A stretch of DNA of 64,000 nucleotides. It comes from CAVVGZ01 sp963747965. Lineage in GTDB: Bacteria; Chloroflexota; Anaerolineae; Anaerolineales; Anaerolineaceae. Numbering within the stretch: position 1 is the first letter of the stretch; each line of letters opens with the position of its first letter. The position numbers and the translations under genes are program-made. Of the stretch, positions 40,809 to 50,793 are shown piece after piece. The notes beneath the pieces were generated by a model. It did no database searches. It saw nothing but the letters and a program-made list of their open reading frames with translations, and was not told where the DNA came from. Where the stretch lies: NCBI GenBank assembly GCA_963747965.1, contig CAVVGZ010000007.1, positions 1,054,001-1,118,000 on the forward strand, in the 5' to 3' direction.

Positions 40809-42329
40809 ATGAATGATGGCAACAAAACACTCATCGCAATCAACAATATTCACAAGGTGTTCGGTGGTATCTATGCTCTCTCAGATGTCTCTTTTGACCT
40901 CAAAGAAGGCGAGATCCATGCGCTTTGTGGAGAAAACGGTGCAGGGAAATCAACTCTGATCAAGATTATCACGGGGGCTTATACACCGGATGAAGGCATC
41001 ATTCAGGTCGGTGGTAAATCATACCGTGGTTTTCACCCGGCTGTTGCTCGTGGGTTGGGTATCAGCGCTGTGTATCAGGAATTCAATCTCTTGCAGGATA
41101 TGTCAGTTGCAGAAAATATTTATCTGACCAATTCGCCAATGGGTAATTTGGGCCTCATCAATATTTCTGAACGCTCCCGCATGGCCCAAAAGATTCTAGA
41201 ACGTCTTGGTGCAGCTGAGTCGATTGACCCTAAAGAACTGGTAAAGAACCTCAATGTTGGCGACCAGCAAATTGTGGAAATTGCCAAAGCGTTGGCCATT
41301 GATGCACGCATCCTAATCATGGATGAGCCTTCAGCGGTGTTGCCCAGCAGAGATATGGACCGGCTTTACGAAGTCGTTAAATCGCTGCGTAGTGAGGGGC
41401 GGGGAATTATCTATATCTCACACAGGTTGAATGAAATATTTGAACTGGCAGATCGTGTCACGGTTCTTAAAGATGGAAAGACCATGGGAACCAAAAATAT
41501 CGCTGATACCCATTACGATGAACTGGTTCAAATGATGGTTGGCCGCGAACTGACCGATATGTATCCTCCTGCGGATACGAATCTGGGCGATATCCTTCTG
41601 GATGTCAAAGATCTTTGTATTGAAAATACTACCTTTAACATTAATTTCAATGTCAGAGCAGGAGAGATCCTTGGACTGGCTGGATTGGGTGGCAGCGGTC
41701 GTACCACAATCGCCAGAGCGCTGGTGGGTCTTGCAAAGATCAATTCTGGTTCAATCCACTATTTTGGGAAGGAAACCCGCATGACTCCTGCATGGGCAGC
41801 CAGAGCAGGTGTGGTTCTTGTGCCCGAAGATCGAAAATCATTCGGTCTTATCCTGGATCAGTGTATCCGCTTTAATGTTACACTGCCTAACCTGAGCAAA
41901 CTTGAACGTTGGGGTATGCTGTTTAAGCGTAATGAAAGAGGACCGGTAATGGCTGTGTTGGAAGATCTTCATGTACGCCCATTAAAACCGGAGTTAGAAG
42001 CAGGCAGTTTAAGTGGCGGCAATCAGCAAAAAGTGGTTCTTGCCAAATGGCTAATGGCGCGACCAAAGGTTATTGTTATGGATGAACCCACCCGTGGTAT
42101 TGATGTCGGCGCCAAGGCTGAAATATATGCTTTGATGCGTAAAATTACTGGGCAGGGTGTGGCAATTATTATGGCATCATCAGAGCTGCCAGAGTTATTG
42201 GGAATGAGCGATCATATTCTTGTAATGCATGAAGGTCGCATGGCTGGCGAACTTTCTCGAAAAGAAGCTACCGAGGAAGAGATTATGCGCCTTGCGACAG
42301 CCACCAAGAATGCAGCCGTTTATGTCTGA
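40809..42329 (+). CDS. Sugar/nucleoside-type ABC transporter ATPase (double domain, RbsA/YufO-like)
   Basis: An intact 506-residue protein with two ATPase domains, as in ribose, rhamnose and BMP/nucleoside importers. Domain one has LCGENGAGKSTLIKIITG (Walker A), AVYQEFNLLQDMSVAEN (Q-loop), LNVGDQQIVEIAKAL (signature) and RILIMDEPSAVLP. Domain two has the usual degenerate Walker A in GLAGLGGSGRTTIARAL, and SLSGGNQQKVVLAKWLMARP followed by VIVMDEPTRGIDVGAKAEIY. It energises the two permeases encoded next. Uptake of a ureide or nucleobase fits the neighbours, although sequence alone would say sugar. Confidence 0.86.
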   Translation: MNDGNKTLIAINNIHKVFGGIYALSDVSFDLKEGEIHALCGENGAGKSTLIKIITGAYTPDEGIIQVGGKSYRGFHPAVARGLGISAVYQEFNLLQDMSVAENIYLTNSPMGNLGLINISERSRMAQKILERLGAAESIDPKELVKNLNVGDQQIVEIAKALAIDARILIMDEPSAVLPSRDMDRLYEVVKSLRSEGRGIIYISHRLNEIFELADRVTVLKDGKTMGTKNIADTHYDELVQMMVGRELTDMYPPADTNLGDILLDVKDLCIENTTFNINFNVRAGEILGLAGLGGSGRTTIARALVGLAKINSGSIHYFGKETRMTPAWAARAGVVLVPEDRKSFGLILDQCIRFNVTLPNLSKLERWGMLFKRNERGPVMAVLEDLHVRPLKPELEAGSLSGGNQQKVVLAKWLMARPKVIVMDEPTRGIDVGAKAEIYALMRKITGQGVAIIMASSELPELLGMSDHILVMHEGRMAGELSRKEATEEEIMRLATATKNAAVYV

Positions 42330-42369
42330 AATAATGATTGGTTTTCAATCAATAAGTCATAGGTGAATT

Positions 42370-43393
42370 ATGGCAGATGTTTTAGAACAAGCACGAAACA
42401 ACAGCTCGGTACGTTGGGTTAAGCAGTCCGCATTTATTCGAAATAATGCTTCAGTGCTGTTGATCTATTTTTTTATTCTAGTATTGATCGCTATTGGGTC
42501 AACATATTCCGACCGTTTCCTGACGGCAACTAATCTGGTCAATATTATGCGGCAGTCAATTGTGCTGGGTTTGATTGCAATCGGGCAAACGGCCGTTCTG
42601 CTAACCGGGGGTATGGATATTTCTCAAGAAATGGTTGCTCGCCTGGTTGGGCTTACGATGGCAACCATTTTTGCCACGAATGAGAGCAATCCTGCACTGA
42701 TCATTCCATTGTTAGGGCTGGGAATTGCCATCGGGGTTGCCCTGGGCTGGTTCAATGGTATATTAATTACCCGAACGCATGCCGCACCTTTCATTATCAC
42801 ATTTGGTATGGCATTCATACTCAGGGGGGTCAATTTCGCAATTTCCAATATCCCTATCCGGGGTATCCCTCCTGAATATCTCAAGATCTATGAAGCCAAG
42901 ATCGTTCTTGATTTCATTGATCTGAAAATTCCACTTAATGTGATCGCCATGCTCTTGGTCTGGTGCCTGGTATGGGTCTTTACTACCCGTTCACGGTTAC
43001 GGGCGCGATATTTATGCAGTCGGTGGATCTGCACGTGTCGCCCAGCTTGCGGGAATTAACATTCGAAAAACCGTGATCTGGGCCTATGTATTTAGCTCGG
43101 TTTTTGCAGCCCTTGGCGGCTTGTTCTTACTGGCTCGCAGTGGTGTGGGCGACCCCAGTGCTGCCGAAGGCCTTACCTTCAAGGCCATCGTAGCTTGTGC
43201 CATTGGGGGCATCAGTCTCTATGGTGGCCGCGGTTCCATTTGGGGTACATTGGGTGGTGTGATACTGCTCACGCTTCTGGGAAATTTTTTCAACTTGCTA
43301 CAGGTAAACATCTACCTCCAGGATTTGATGCTGGGTGTCATCGTCCTCATTGCAGTTGCTGCCTATAAAAGTAAGAGATTGGGTGCCTTATGA
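42370..43393 (+). CDS. ABC transporter permease 1, RbsC-like (frameshifted)
   Basis: A BPD_transp_2 type permease of about 340 residues with eight to ten helices. FLTATNLVNIMRQSIVLGLI and GQTAVLLTGGMDISQEMVA are the family motif (G-x-D-I/L-S). HAAPFIITFGMAFILRGVNF follows. A shift near 43005 restores GRDIYAVGGSARVAQLAGIN, the EAA-like cytoplasmic loop. Its stop overlaps the ATG of the second permease (ATGA). Together they would form a heterodimeric channel with the double ATPase. Confidence 0.85.
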
Positions 43394-44394
43394 GATCTAC
43401 GAGTTTGTTTTTCAAGAAGTTAAACTTGTTTTCGGAATTTCGTCCTTCGCCTAAGGTGGTGCGTGGCGTCGACCTTGCCGGTCAATGGGCTGCGCCGATC
43501 ATGATTGTGGTCGTATTAATTATTGCAGCCCTGGTGGCGCCATCCTTTTTCAAGGCGAGCAATCTGAAGAATATCGCCATTCAGGTGTCGGTGCTTGGTG
43601 TGGTGACAGTAGGACAAACCCTGGTATTGCTGAACCGTTCAATCGATATGTCGGTCAGTGCGGTCTTAGGGCTTGGCGCTGTGATTGTAGTGCAAACAAG
43701 TGCGGGCACCTCAATTGTTACTTCCCTGCTACAGGCATTCTTTATCGCAGCATTGATCGGCCTGGCAAATGGTTATCTGATTGCAAAACGCCATGTACCC
43801 CCATTTGTGGCTACCTTTGGCATGCTCGTTTTTGTTGCTGGAGCCCGGCTTGCTGTAACCAAAGGGCAGGCTAGCGGCACTGTGCCTGATCTATTACGTG
43901 CGATCAGTATTCAAAATGTTGGACCGATACCGGCTGCTCTGCTGGTATGGCTGATCGTCAATATGGTCGCCATTTTTGTTCTGCGTTTTACTCGTTACGG
44001 AAGATGGGTCTACGCCGTTGGTGGTAACCCAGGGACAGCAAAGTATGCTGGTGTCAATGTGGATTGGGTCATCATCGGTTCCCACATGGTCACTTCTTCA
44101 CTTGCCATGTTAGGTGGTTTGCTATTAAGTGGGTATGTCGGGTACCTCGACCTGACGATGGGGCAGGATTACAACATGAACTCCATTGCTGCTGCGGTTG
44201 TGGGCGGCACAACCTTCGCCGGTGGGCATGGCAATATGTTTGGCACCGCCGCTGGTGTGCTCTTGTTAATTATGCTGCTCAACCTGGTTGTTGTTCTGGG
44301 TTTGCCTGTGCAGTGGCAGTATGCCATGCAAGGCACAGTATTGGTACTTGCAACGGCGCTGCAGGGATTTCGTCAGTTCCTCTTAACCCGATAA
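43390..44394 (+). CDS. ABC transporter permease 2, RbsC-like
   Basis: An intact 334-residue permease of the same family. NLKNIAIQVSVLGVVTVGQT and LVLLNRSIDMSVSAVLGLGA carry the motif (S-I-D-M-S). VPPFVATFGMLVFVAGARLA and YGRWVYAVGGNPGTAKYAGV are the conserved cytoplasmic loops. It begins with a basic cytoplasmic N terminus (FFKKLNLFSEFRPSPKVVRG). It is translationally coupled to permease 1. A gap of 27 bases with AAAGGAGAAG leads to the LIV-type permease, so both transporters lie in one operon. Confidence 0.87.
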   Translation: MRSTSLFFKKLNLFSEFRPSPKVVRGVDLAGQWAAPIMIVVVLIIAALVAPSFFKASNLKNIAIQVSVLGVVTVGQTLVLLNRSIDMSVSAVLGLGAVIVVQTSAGTSIVTSLLQAFFIAALIGLANGYLIAKRHVPPFVATFGMLVFVAGARLAVTKGQASGTVPDLLRAISIQNVGPIPAALLVWLIVNMVAIFVLRFTRYGRWVYAVGGNPGTAKYAGVNVDWVIIGSHMVTSSLAMLGGLLLSGYVGYLDLTMGQDYNMNSIAAAVVGGTTFAGGHGNMFGTAAGVLLLIMLLNLVVVLGLPVQWQYAMQGTVLVLATALQGFRQFLLTR

Positions 44395-44421
44395 TGAAAC
44401 CAACAAAGGAGAAGAAGATAA

Positions 44422-45300
44422 GTGAACTATGATTTTACCATCTTAGTGCAAACCTTTATCAATGGCCTATTTGTTGGCGGGGTTTATGCGTTGGTGGCCA
44501 TCGGACTGACCTTGATATATGGTGTGATGATCATCTTGAACTTCGCGCATGGTGAATTTCTGATGCTTGGGATGTACATCGCTTACTGGTGTTTCACCCT
44601 CGTGGGGCTGGACCCTTACCTTTCCATACCGATCGCTGCCATCACAGTTTTTGCCATTGGTGCCTTAATTCAGCACGTGCTGGTAAGGCGCGTCCTTAAC
44701 TCTCACCCCCTCAATCAGATCGTTCTCCTTCTGGGTGTGTCTATGTTGATGATGGGCCTGGTACAGTTCTTCTGGACTGCTGAGCCCAGAATGATCCATG
44801 TCTGGTATGAAACCGAGGTCTTCGAGGGGCTGGGCTTACGTTTCAGCATTCCCAGAACAGTTGCTTTTTTTACTGCCATGATCAGCTCTTTATTGCTGTA
44901 TCTGTTCTTACAAAAAACCAGGGTGGGAAGCGCCATTCGTGCTGTTTCCCAGTCAAGGGCTGGCGCTCAACTCATGGGAATAAATGTGAACCATATTTAC
45001 ATGCTTACTTTTGGTCTGGGCGCGGCGGCAACGGCTATTGGTGGTGCAGTTCTTACACCTAATTATAGAATGATCCCTACGGTGGGGCAGGCTTTTGGTG
45101 TGACCGCTTTTGTGGTCGTTGTGCTGGGCACCATGGGGAATTTTATCGGTGCTTTTGTCGGCGGTTTAATCATCGGTGTTGTTGAGGCCTTTGCGGGTCT
45201 CTACCTTGGCGGTGATGTCAAGATCATCGCCAGCATGGCAGTATTTATCTTCATCCTTTTGTTCAAGCCTTCTGGCATATTTGGAGGGAAGAAAGAATGA
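44422..45300 (+). CDS. livH: LIV-type ABC permease (LivH)
   Basis: An intact LivH-type permease for branched-chain amino acids or related amides and urea. It starts at GTG 44422, after a strong AAAGGAGAAGAAG. FINGLFVGGVYALVAIGLTL and MIILNFAHGEFLMLGMYIAY are hallmark segments. The cytoplasmic loop is GSAIRAVSQSRAGAQLMGIN. VVVVLGTMGNFIGAFVGGLI and MAVFIFILLFKPSGIFG close the protein. Homologues of this class also move urea and other small amides, which fits the ureide genes around it. The stop overlaps the next start by 4 bases. Confidence 0.88.
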   Translation: MNYDFTILVQTFINGLFVGGVYALVAIGLTLIYGVMIILNFAHGEFLMLGMYIAYWCFTLVGLDPYLSIPIAAITVFAIGALIQHVLVRRVLNSHPLNQIVLLLGVSMLMMGLVQFFWTAEPRMIHVWYETEVFEGLGLRFSIPRTVAFFTAMISSLLLYLFLQKTRVGSAIRAVSQSRAGAQLMGINVNHIYMLTFGLGAAATAIGGAVLTPNYRMIPTVGQAFGVTAFVVVVLGTMGNFIGAFVGGLIIGVVEAFAGLYLGGDVKIIASMAVFIFILLFKPSGIFGGKKE

Positions 45301-46335
45301 TCATCGTAGAAAAAACGAAAAAGGTTTTTGTCTCTATCCTGTCAGATTGGGATCGAACACAGCTTGCCCTCAGCTTCCTTATTCTTGCGTTGATTGCTCT
45401 CAGCCCTCTGGTTATTGATTCACCTTATTACATGGGCATTATGGTTCTAACAACGATTTATATCTTTGCTGGTATCTCATGGAATATCGTTGCCGGGTTT
45501 GCCGGACAGCTTATGATCGCGCAAATCATTTTCTTTGCCATCGGCGCATACGGCACGATAGTGCTGGCGAATAATTTTGGTGTATCACCCTGGATCGGTA
45601 TTCCGCTTGCAGGGGGTATGGCAGCCCTACTGGGCCTGGTTGTTGCTTTCATAACACTGCGATACGGGCTGAAAAATGATTATTTTGCGTTATTTTCGAT
45701 TGCATTGATGGTTGCCCTAAAAGCCATCTTTAACAAGTGGCGCTGGGTGGGGGGAGCGGTTGGTGTTTGGGTACAGCTCAAGGATGCCGGGTTAAAAACA
45801 TTCATCTTTGATGAAAAAGAACCCTATCTCTATATTGCTCTGGCTCTAACCCTGGTGGGTCTGGTAATCCAGTATCGTATTTTTCACTCCAAGATGGGAA
45901 AGTATTTTATGGCCATCAGGGAGGATGAAGATGCAGCCGCTGCTCTTGGAGTAAATACCGCAAAATATAAGACCCTGGCTCTTTTGATCGGTTCTGCCAT
46001 GGCGGGGGTTGCGGGTGGTTTCTACGTCATGTATGTCACCTTCGTTGAGCCCAAACAGGTTTTTGATCTGGGTTTGAATGTTGAAATTCTCATAGCAGCC
46101 CCGATAATTGGTGGCCTGGGTAGTCTTGCCGGACCAGTACTTGGTGGTATCCTAAAATAAACCGATTGTTGAGCTGCTGCGCGGCACTCTGGCAGCTGAA
46201 CGTTCTGGAACAACTTTGATTGTCTATGGTCTTTTCCTGATCATGGTAATCTTGTTCATGCCTCAGGGTGTAACCGGATTGTTTCACAGGTTCTACCTTA
46301 AGATGCGTCCCCGCTTCATAAAGGAATCAATGTGA
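45297..46335 (+). CDS. livM: LIV-type ABC permease (LivM; frameshifted)
   Basis: The LivM partner. Hydrophobic segments include YMGIMVLTTIYIFAGISWNI and VAGFAGQLMIAQIIFFAIGA. The cytoplasmic loop is YFMAIREDEDAAAALGVNTA, followed by KYKTLALLIGSAMAGVAGGF and GGLGSLAGPVLGG. The frame breaks near 46158 in an A-run. One inserted base continues it as NKPIVELLRGTLAAERSGTT and LFLIMVILFMPQGVTGLF to the stop at 46335. Both parts are typical LivM. Confidence 0.87.
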
Positions 46336-46345
46336 AGGATTAATT

Positions 46346-47081
46346 ATGGCACTTCTAACCGTCCAAAATATTACTAAGAAATTTGGTGGCCTTACCGCGG
46401 TCAATGATTTCAGTCTGAGTGTGGATCAGGGTGAAATCCTGGGCATGATCGGCCCAAATGGCGCCGGGAAGACAACCGCCTTCAATATGATCTCAGGTTA
46501 TTACACGCCAAATGAAGGGCATGTAACCTTTGATGGCCAGGAGATCACTGGCAACCGGCCCGATCAAGATTTGTAAGTTGGGTCTTGCCCGAACATTTCA
46601 GGTTGTAAAGCCTTTTGCGCAGCTTAGTGTGCTGGATAATGTCATGGTAGGGGCATATAACCGCACCAATGATAACAAGGAAGCAAGTCAGCGCTCCTTG
46701 GAGATTTTGGATTTTCTGGGAATGAACCAAATGACTCACCAACTGGCTGGAAGTTTGTCAGTAGCAGGGCGAAAACGCCTTGAGATCGCACGGGTTCTTG
46801 CGTCAGAGCCAAAAATGATCCTGTTGGATGAAGCTATGGCAGGCCTGCGTCCCAAAGAAACCGATGATATTATTGAGCTTGTCCGGCAGATAAGCAAACA
46901 GGGAGTAGCGTTGCTCCTGGTTGAACATGTCATGAAAGTGATCATGTCCCTGTCAGACCGTATCGTTGTGATTCACCATGGTGAAAAAATCGCCGAAGGT
47001 GAGCCAGGAGAGATTGTTCACAACAAGGCTGTGATTGATGCCTATTTGGGAGAGGTGGCTACCCATGATAAAAGTAATTAA
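46346..47081 (+). CDS. livG: LIV-type ABC ATPase (LivG; frameshifted)
   Basis: The larger ATPase of the LIV-type system. ITKKFGGLTAVNDFSLSVDQ and MIGPNGAGKTTAFNMISGYY (Walker A) open it. A shift near 46560 leads to KLGLARTFQVVKPFAQLSVL (Q-loop) and NVMVGAYNR. The signature is SLSVAGRKRLEIARVLASEP (SVAGRKR in place of LSGGQ-R). ILLDEAMAGLRPKETDDII is Walker B, with Ala in the usual DEP-x-AGLNP position. LLVEHVMKVIMSLSDRIVV holds the switch His. It overlaps the next ATPase by 17 bases. Confidence 0.87.
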
Positions 47082-47772
47082 CATTAATGTTGGCTATGGT
47101 GATGTTCAGGTACTCTACGATGTTTCTTTGGATATCAATGATGGTGAACTGGTCGCAGTCATCGGCGCCAATGGTGCAGGAAAGACCACCTTGCTCAGAG
47201 CCATATCAGGTGTTTTGAAAACCACCAGCGGAACGATTGAATTTGAAGATCAGGAGATCAGCAGCAAGTCGACCAGATAAAATTGTGGCAAAGGGTATCG
47301 TGCATATCCCTGAAGGAAGACTTTTATTTTCAAAAATGACCGTGCGTGAAAATTTGATGATGGGGGCTTATCTACGAAGAGTGCTGAAATAAAAAATGAG
47401 CGCATGCAGACCGTTTATGAGATGTTCCCCAAAATGAAAGAACGCGAAAGGCAATTGGCCGGAACTTTATCAGGCGGAGAGCAACAAATGTTAGCCATTG
47501 GCCGAGGTTTAATGTCGAATCCCAGGCTGCTAATGCTTGATGAGCCTTCTCTGGGATTAGCCCCTTTACTGGTTCAGCAAGTTTTCGACCTGGCTCAACA
47601 AATTAACCGGGATTTTGGTGTAACGGTGTTGTTGGTTGAACAAAATGTTCGGAAATCTTGTGAGATATCCAATCGTGTATTTGTTCTCGAAAATGGCAGG
47701 GTAGTTATCAGTGGCCCTGGGCAAGAAATGGTTGAGAATGATCATGTTCGAGAGGTTTATTTAGGTTTGTAG
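47065..47772 (+). CDS. livF: LIV-type ABC ATPase (LivF; two frameshifts)
   Basis: The second ATPase. It starts at ATG 47065 inside the end of livG. Motifs are VNVGYGDVQVLYDVSL-like, VAVIGANGAGKTTLLRAISG (Walker A) and IVHIPEGRLLFSKMTVRENL (Q-loop region). Shifts lie near 47272 and 47385. TLSGGEQQMLAIGRGLMSNP is the signature and LLMLDEPSLGLAPLLVQQVF is Walker B. The C terminus is the usual VFVLENGRVVISGPGQEM. It completes a LivHMGF set whose binding protein is the first half of the fused lipoprotein upstream. Confidence 0.86.
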
Positions 47773-47789
47773 GATTGGCTTTGCTGGTT

Positions 47790-48328
47790 GATATTGGTAA
47801 TAGGTTCGTTTTCTTTGCTCGCATTGAATTTACGGAGAATGGAGAATTTGGGCTGGAGGATATTGGGCAGAAGGTGTTGAAAAGGAAGCATGTCTGGTGT
47901 ACCTATCTTAATTTGTAAGAACGGATTGTGATTGTCGCGGGCGGAGGTGAAATTCCGGTAGGAGTGGGTATGGGTGGCTGGTTGGCCGGCGTTGAAGTTG
48001 TTGAAGGTAGAGAATGGATTGCCATATGTTTTCATAACGGCACTGGGAAATGCTCATGTTGATGGTCATAGAGGGAACAACCAGGTATATTATGGCGCGT
48101 TTACACATGGAAATGATCTCGCGCCCATCGCTGAAGGAGCTTGACCATTTCCTGGAGAGTGGGACCATTAAATTGCGCACTATAAAAGGTCAACTTATTG
48201 CGGTTACTGAAGTCTTACACTGCAGAGGAGAGCAAGTAGTCACAACGACGCTTGAGAACTTGCCAGCTACTTTGATCAACAGCAGCGGTCGGTGGATTGG
48301 TGATAAAGTAATACCATTCGTTATTTGA
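47790..48328 (+). pseudogene. Broken second carbamate-kinase-like gene
   Basis: Fragments of a carbamate-kinase-like protein in different frames. IVIVAGGGEIPVGVGMGGW followed by LAGVEVVE corresponds to the G-G-G-G-I-P-V region. SLKELDHFLESGTIKL, VTEVLHCRGEQVVTT and TTLENLPATL match the C-terminal part of the protein at 36829-37810 (there GEQVIITTLEKLPDTL). The first two-thirds of the gene are missing and at least one stop intervenes. It looks like a decayed or recombined duplicate. The upstream 47773-47930 region gives no coherent frame. Confidence 0.65.
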
Positions 48329-48369
48329 AAATAAGTATTGAAGGTCTAGAAGACTGAAGGTGTTTTATT

Positions 48370-49166
48370 ATGGACAAGATGATGACTGATAGAGATACTC
48401 ATTTGACACCCGAGAATTTACTGCTGCAGCAAAACCTCGCTTTGCGTCAGGAGATAAAAGAGATAAAAGCGATTCACCAAAATGTCTGGGAGCTGCTGGT
48501 CATCATCAGCCGGGGGCTGCAAATTTCCTCGGCTTCGGTCAAGGCGGCTGTGACAAGCCTGTTGAACAACGATATATTATGGGATATTTCAACACAGTAT
48601 GAATTCCTGCAGACCATTGAGAATAGCACCGATAATCTATCTGACCTGGTGATGCTTGTCTCTTTGGTCTCCCGCTTGCAAGTGGACAAAATTCAGCTCA
48701 GGCTTGAACCTCAACACTTACAAGAGATCCTTTAAAATTAGAAGATGACCTTTCCCAACGGATAAAAACCCTCAAGTTGGATATCAAATATCCTCGTGAG
48801 GGTAATTCAGTTTTGGTCGATTATGAATATTTGATGATTGCCCTGCGATTACTTTTTGAGTCAATAGCTGAAACTCAGGATTTTCCCATCACGGTTCGGG
48901 TTGTTGTTGAGGAGAAAGCAGAAAATTGGCAGCTTGAGATACTGGATATCACTCCCGAGGTTTATAAAGCGATCTGCGATCTTTCAAGCAGCCTGTCAGA
49001 TGAGTTATTCACGGCGGAACAAATTTCGGCTCAAAAAGCATTGATGATCTACATCGCATTCAAAATATTTAATCTGCAAAATATTCAAATGAAGTCTTGC
49101 CAGGATAAAGAGGGCCATTCAGTGCTGCGGTTGGCTATTCCGTTTGCAGGCAAGTTGTTGAATTGA
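48370..49166 (+). CDS. Degenerate sensor-kinase-like protein (frameshifted)
   Basis: A soluble protein of about 265 residues shaped like the transmitter part of a histidine kinase. A coiled-coil N terminus (about residues 15-40) leads into VIISRGLQISSASVKAAVTS, which resembles a DHp helix of the S-H-E-L-R-T-P-L type, but the phospho-accepting His is absent. A shift near 48735 joins LEPQHLQEIL to LEDDLSQRIKTLKLDIKYP. The HATPase-like half has YLMIALRLLFESIAETQDFP in place of the N-box, without its Asn residues, and no clear G-boxes. It is followed 31 bases later by a receiver-like regulator that has also lost key residues. It may act as a phosphate-independent sensor. Confidence 0.6.
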
Positions 49167-49197
49167 TTCTTGTGGATAACAAGGGTTGAAGGAATTG

Positions 49198-49904
49198 ATG
49201 GATTATTCAACCAAGATATTATTAATTGGCGATGAGCCCAACATATTAAAAACCTTGCGCCATAACCTGTCGGGCAGGGGGTATGAGGTTTCGCTTGCTT
49301 TGGATGATATTGAAGCCTGCCTGTTGGCACCAACGGGAGGCTTTGATCTATTTGTGCTTATCCTGGAATTTTCATCCAATAATGTGGACGGGTTATCAAT
49401 CTGTACCAGCTTGAGGAGTTTCAGTCAATCTCCCATAATCGTACTCTCATCGGTTGGGTCTGAGCATGTGAAGATCCAGGCACTGGATCTGGGGGCGGAT
49501 GATTACCTTGTTATGCCATTTAGTATGGAAGAATTCCTTGCCCGGGTACGTTCAGCGCTCAGGCGCTGGTTTTCTTACAAAGCCGGGAATGTTTCTCAAG
49601 GTAACTTGATTTTGATTGGCGCCTTATTAATCGATAAGGATGCGCGCCAGGTCTCTGTCGATGGAGAAAACATCCGGCTGACGCCGACAGAATTTGATAT
49701 TTTGTTAAACCTGGCCCAAAGGACGGGAAAGGTAGTGACCCATAGAGAACTGCTGAGAGCGGTATGGGGTACACAATATGGTGATGAGCGGGAATATTTA
49801 CGGGTTTTTATTTCTCAGATTCGCAAAAAAATCGAGATTGACCCCTTCAGACCGCGAATATTTTAACCGAGCCCGGGGTTGGGTACAGGTTCATGTCGGA
49901 ATAA
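49198..49904 (+). CDS. OmpR-type regulator with pseudo-receiver domain (frameshift at end)
   Basis: A receiver plus winged-helix regulator of about 235 residues. The receiver starts TKILLIGDEPNILKTLRHNL. The phospho-acceptor Asp position is Ile (about residue 55, in FDLFVLILEFSSNNVDG), and the conserved Lys before P-F is Met (DDYLVMPFSMEEF). The Ser/Thr and the acidic pair G-D-E are kept. The DNA-binding domain is normal: IRLTPTEFDILLNLAQRTGK and VVTHRELLRAVWG, then YLRVFISQIRKKIE. A shift in ATATTTT near 49863 restores ILTEPGVGYRF, the standard OmpR ending, with stop at 49904. ATG 49198 is preferred; TTG 49186 is possible. It probably binds DNA without phosphorylation. Confidence 0.78.
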
Positions 49905-49990
49905 CGGGAGAAGGGTAAAAAATAATTTTGAAGCGATCTGCAATTGCATATCGTGGCCTGGCTGATAAGGAGAAAAGAACAGTTGATGAA

Positions 49991-50698
49991 ATGAAAATGG
50001 ATAATTCTATGAAAACGAAAATGATTTCATTACTACCCGAGAATATGGGGGAGCGCGCCCCGTATCACTTGCTGTGCAGCATTGCTGCCCCTCGCCCGAT
50101 AGCCTGGATATCCACAGTCAGTGCAGCAGGTGAGCCGAACCTGGCACCCTTTTCATTTTATAACGCAGTTGCGGGTTTCCCGCCCACGATCATGTTCTCG
50201 GTTTCTTATCGCACTTTTAGAAAACCAAGGATAAAAGATACCCTGCGTAATGTCGAAGCGGTTGGAGAGTTCGTTTCCCATGTGGTTGACGAACAACTAG
50301 CCAACGCCATGATTTTAACAGGCACTGATTTTCCTCCCGATGTTAACGAGTTTGAGATTACCGAATTGGAAACTGTACCCTCAGTGGATGTTAGACCTCC
50401 CAGAGTAGCGGCAGCCCCGGTGGCCATGGAATGCAAGGTAACACAGATCGTTCCAGTTGAAGGATCGACCAATGTGATGGTCCTGGGTCGGGTAGTGCGA
50501 TTCCATATCCGTGATGACTTGCTGCGCTCGAATGGTCTGGTGGATACCGTGAAGATGAAACCCATCACCCGGCTGGGCGGTCCGGTTGAGTATACACGGA
50601 TAGGAGAATTGATCCATCTGGAGATCCCTGAGCCAGAGGCTATTCTGCAACGTCATTCTTTAAATTTCAACAAGAGAGAGAATGGCGTGGGTGGTTGA
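49991..50698 (+). CDS. Flavin reductase-like FMN-binding split-barrel protein
   Basis: A split-barrel flavoprotein of the flavin reductase (Flavin_Reduct) family, about 235 residues. IAAPRPIAWISTVSAAGEPN and LAPFSFYNAVAGFPPTIMFS form the FMN-binding region. VEAVGEFVSHVVDEQLANAM and a final MKPITRLGGPVEYTRIGEL (the R-L-G-G-x-x-Y motif) are typical. Such proteins bind FMN and reduce it or act on small substrates. Starts at 49928 (TTG) and 49991 (ATG) are both possible; the ATG is chosen. It may supply reduced flavin within the island. Confidence 0.82.
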   Translation: MKMDNSMKTKMISLLPENMGERAPYHLLCSIAAPRPIAWISTVSAAGEPNLAPFSFYNAVAGFPPTIMFSVSYRTFRKPRIKDTLRNVEAVGEFVSHVVDEQLANAMILTGTDFPPDVNEFEITELETVPSVDVRPPRVAAAPVAMECKVTQIVPVEGSTNVMVLGRVVRFHIRDDLLRSNGLVDTVKMKPITRLGGPVEYTRIGELIHLEIPEPEAILQRHSLNFNKRENGVGG

Positions 50699-50793
50699 TA
50701 CTTCTGGCATATTTGCTAGGCCAGAACTGGTTCGCTGGATACAAAAATAGAGTACATAAAAACCCACAATAAGCGTAATGGCCGGAGGAGTCA

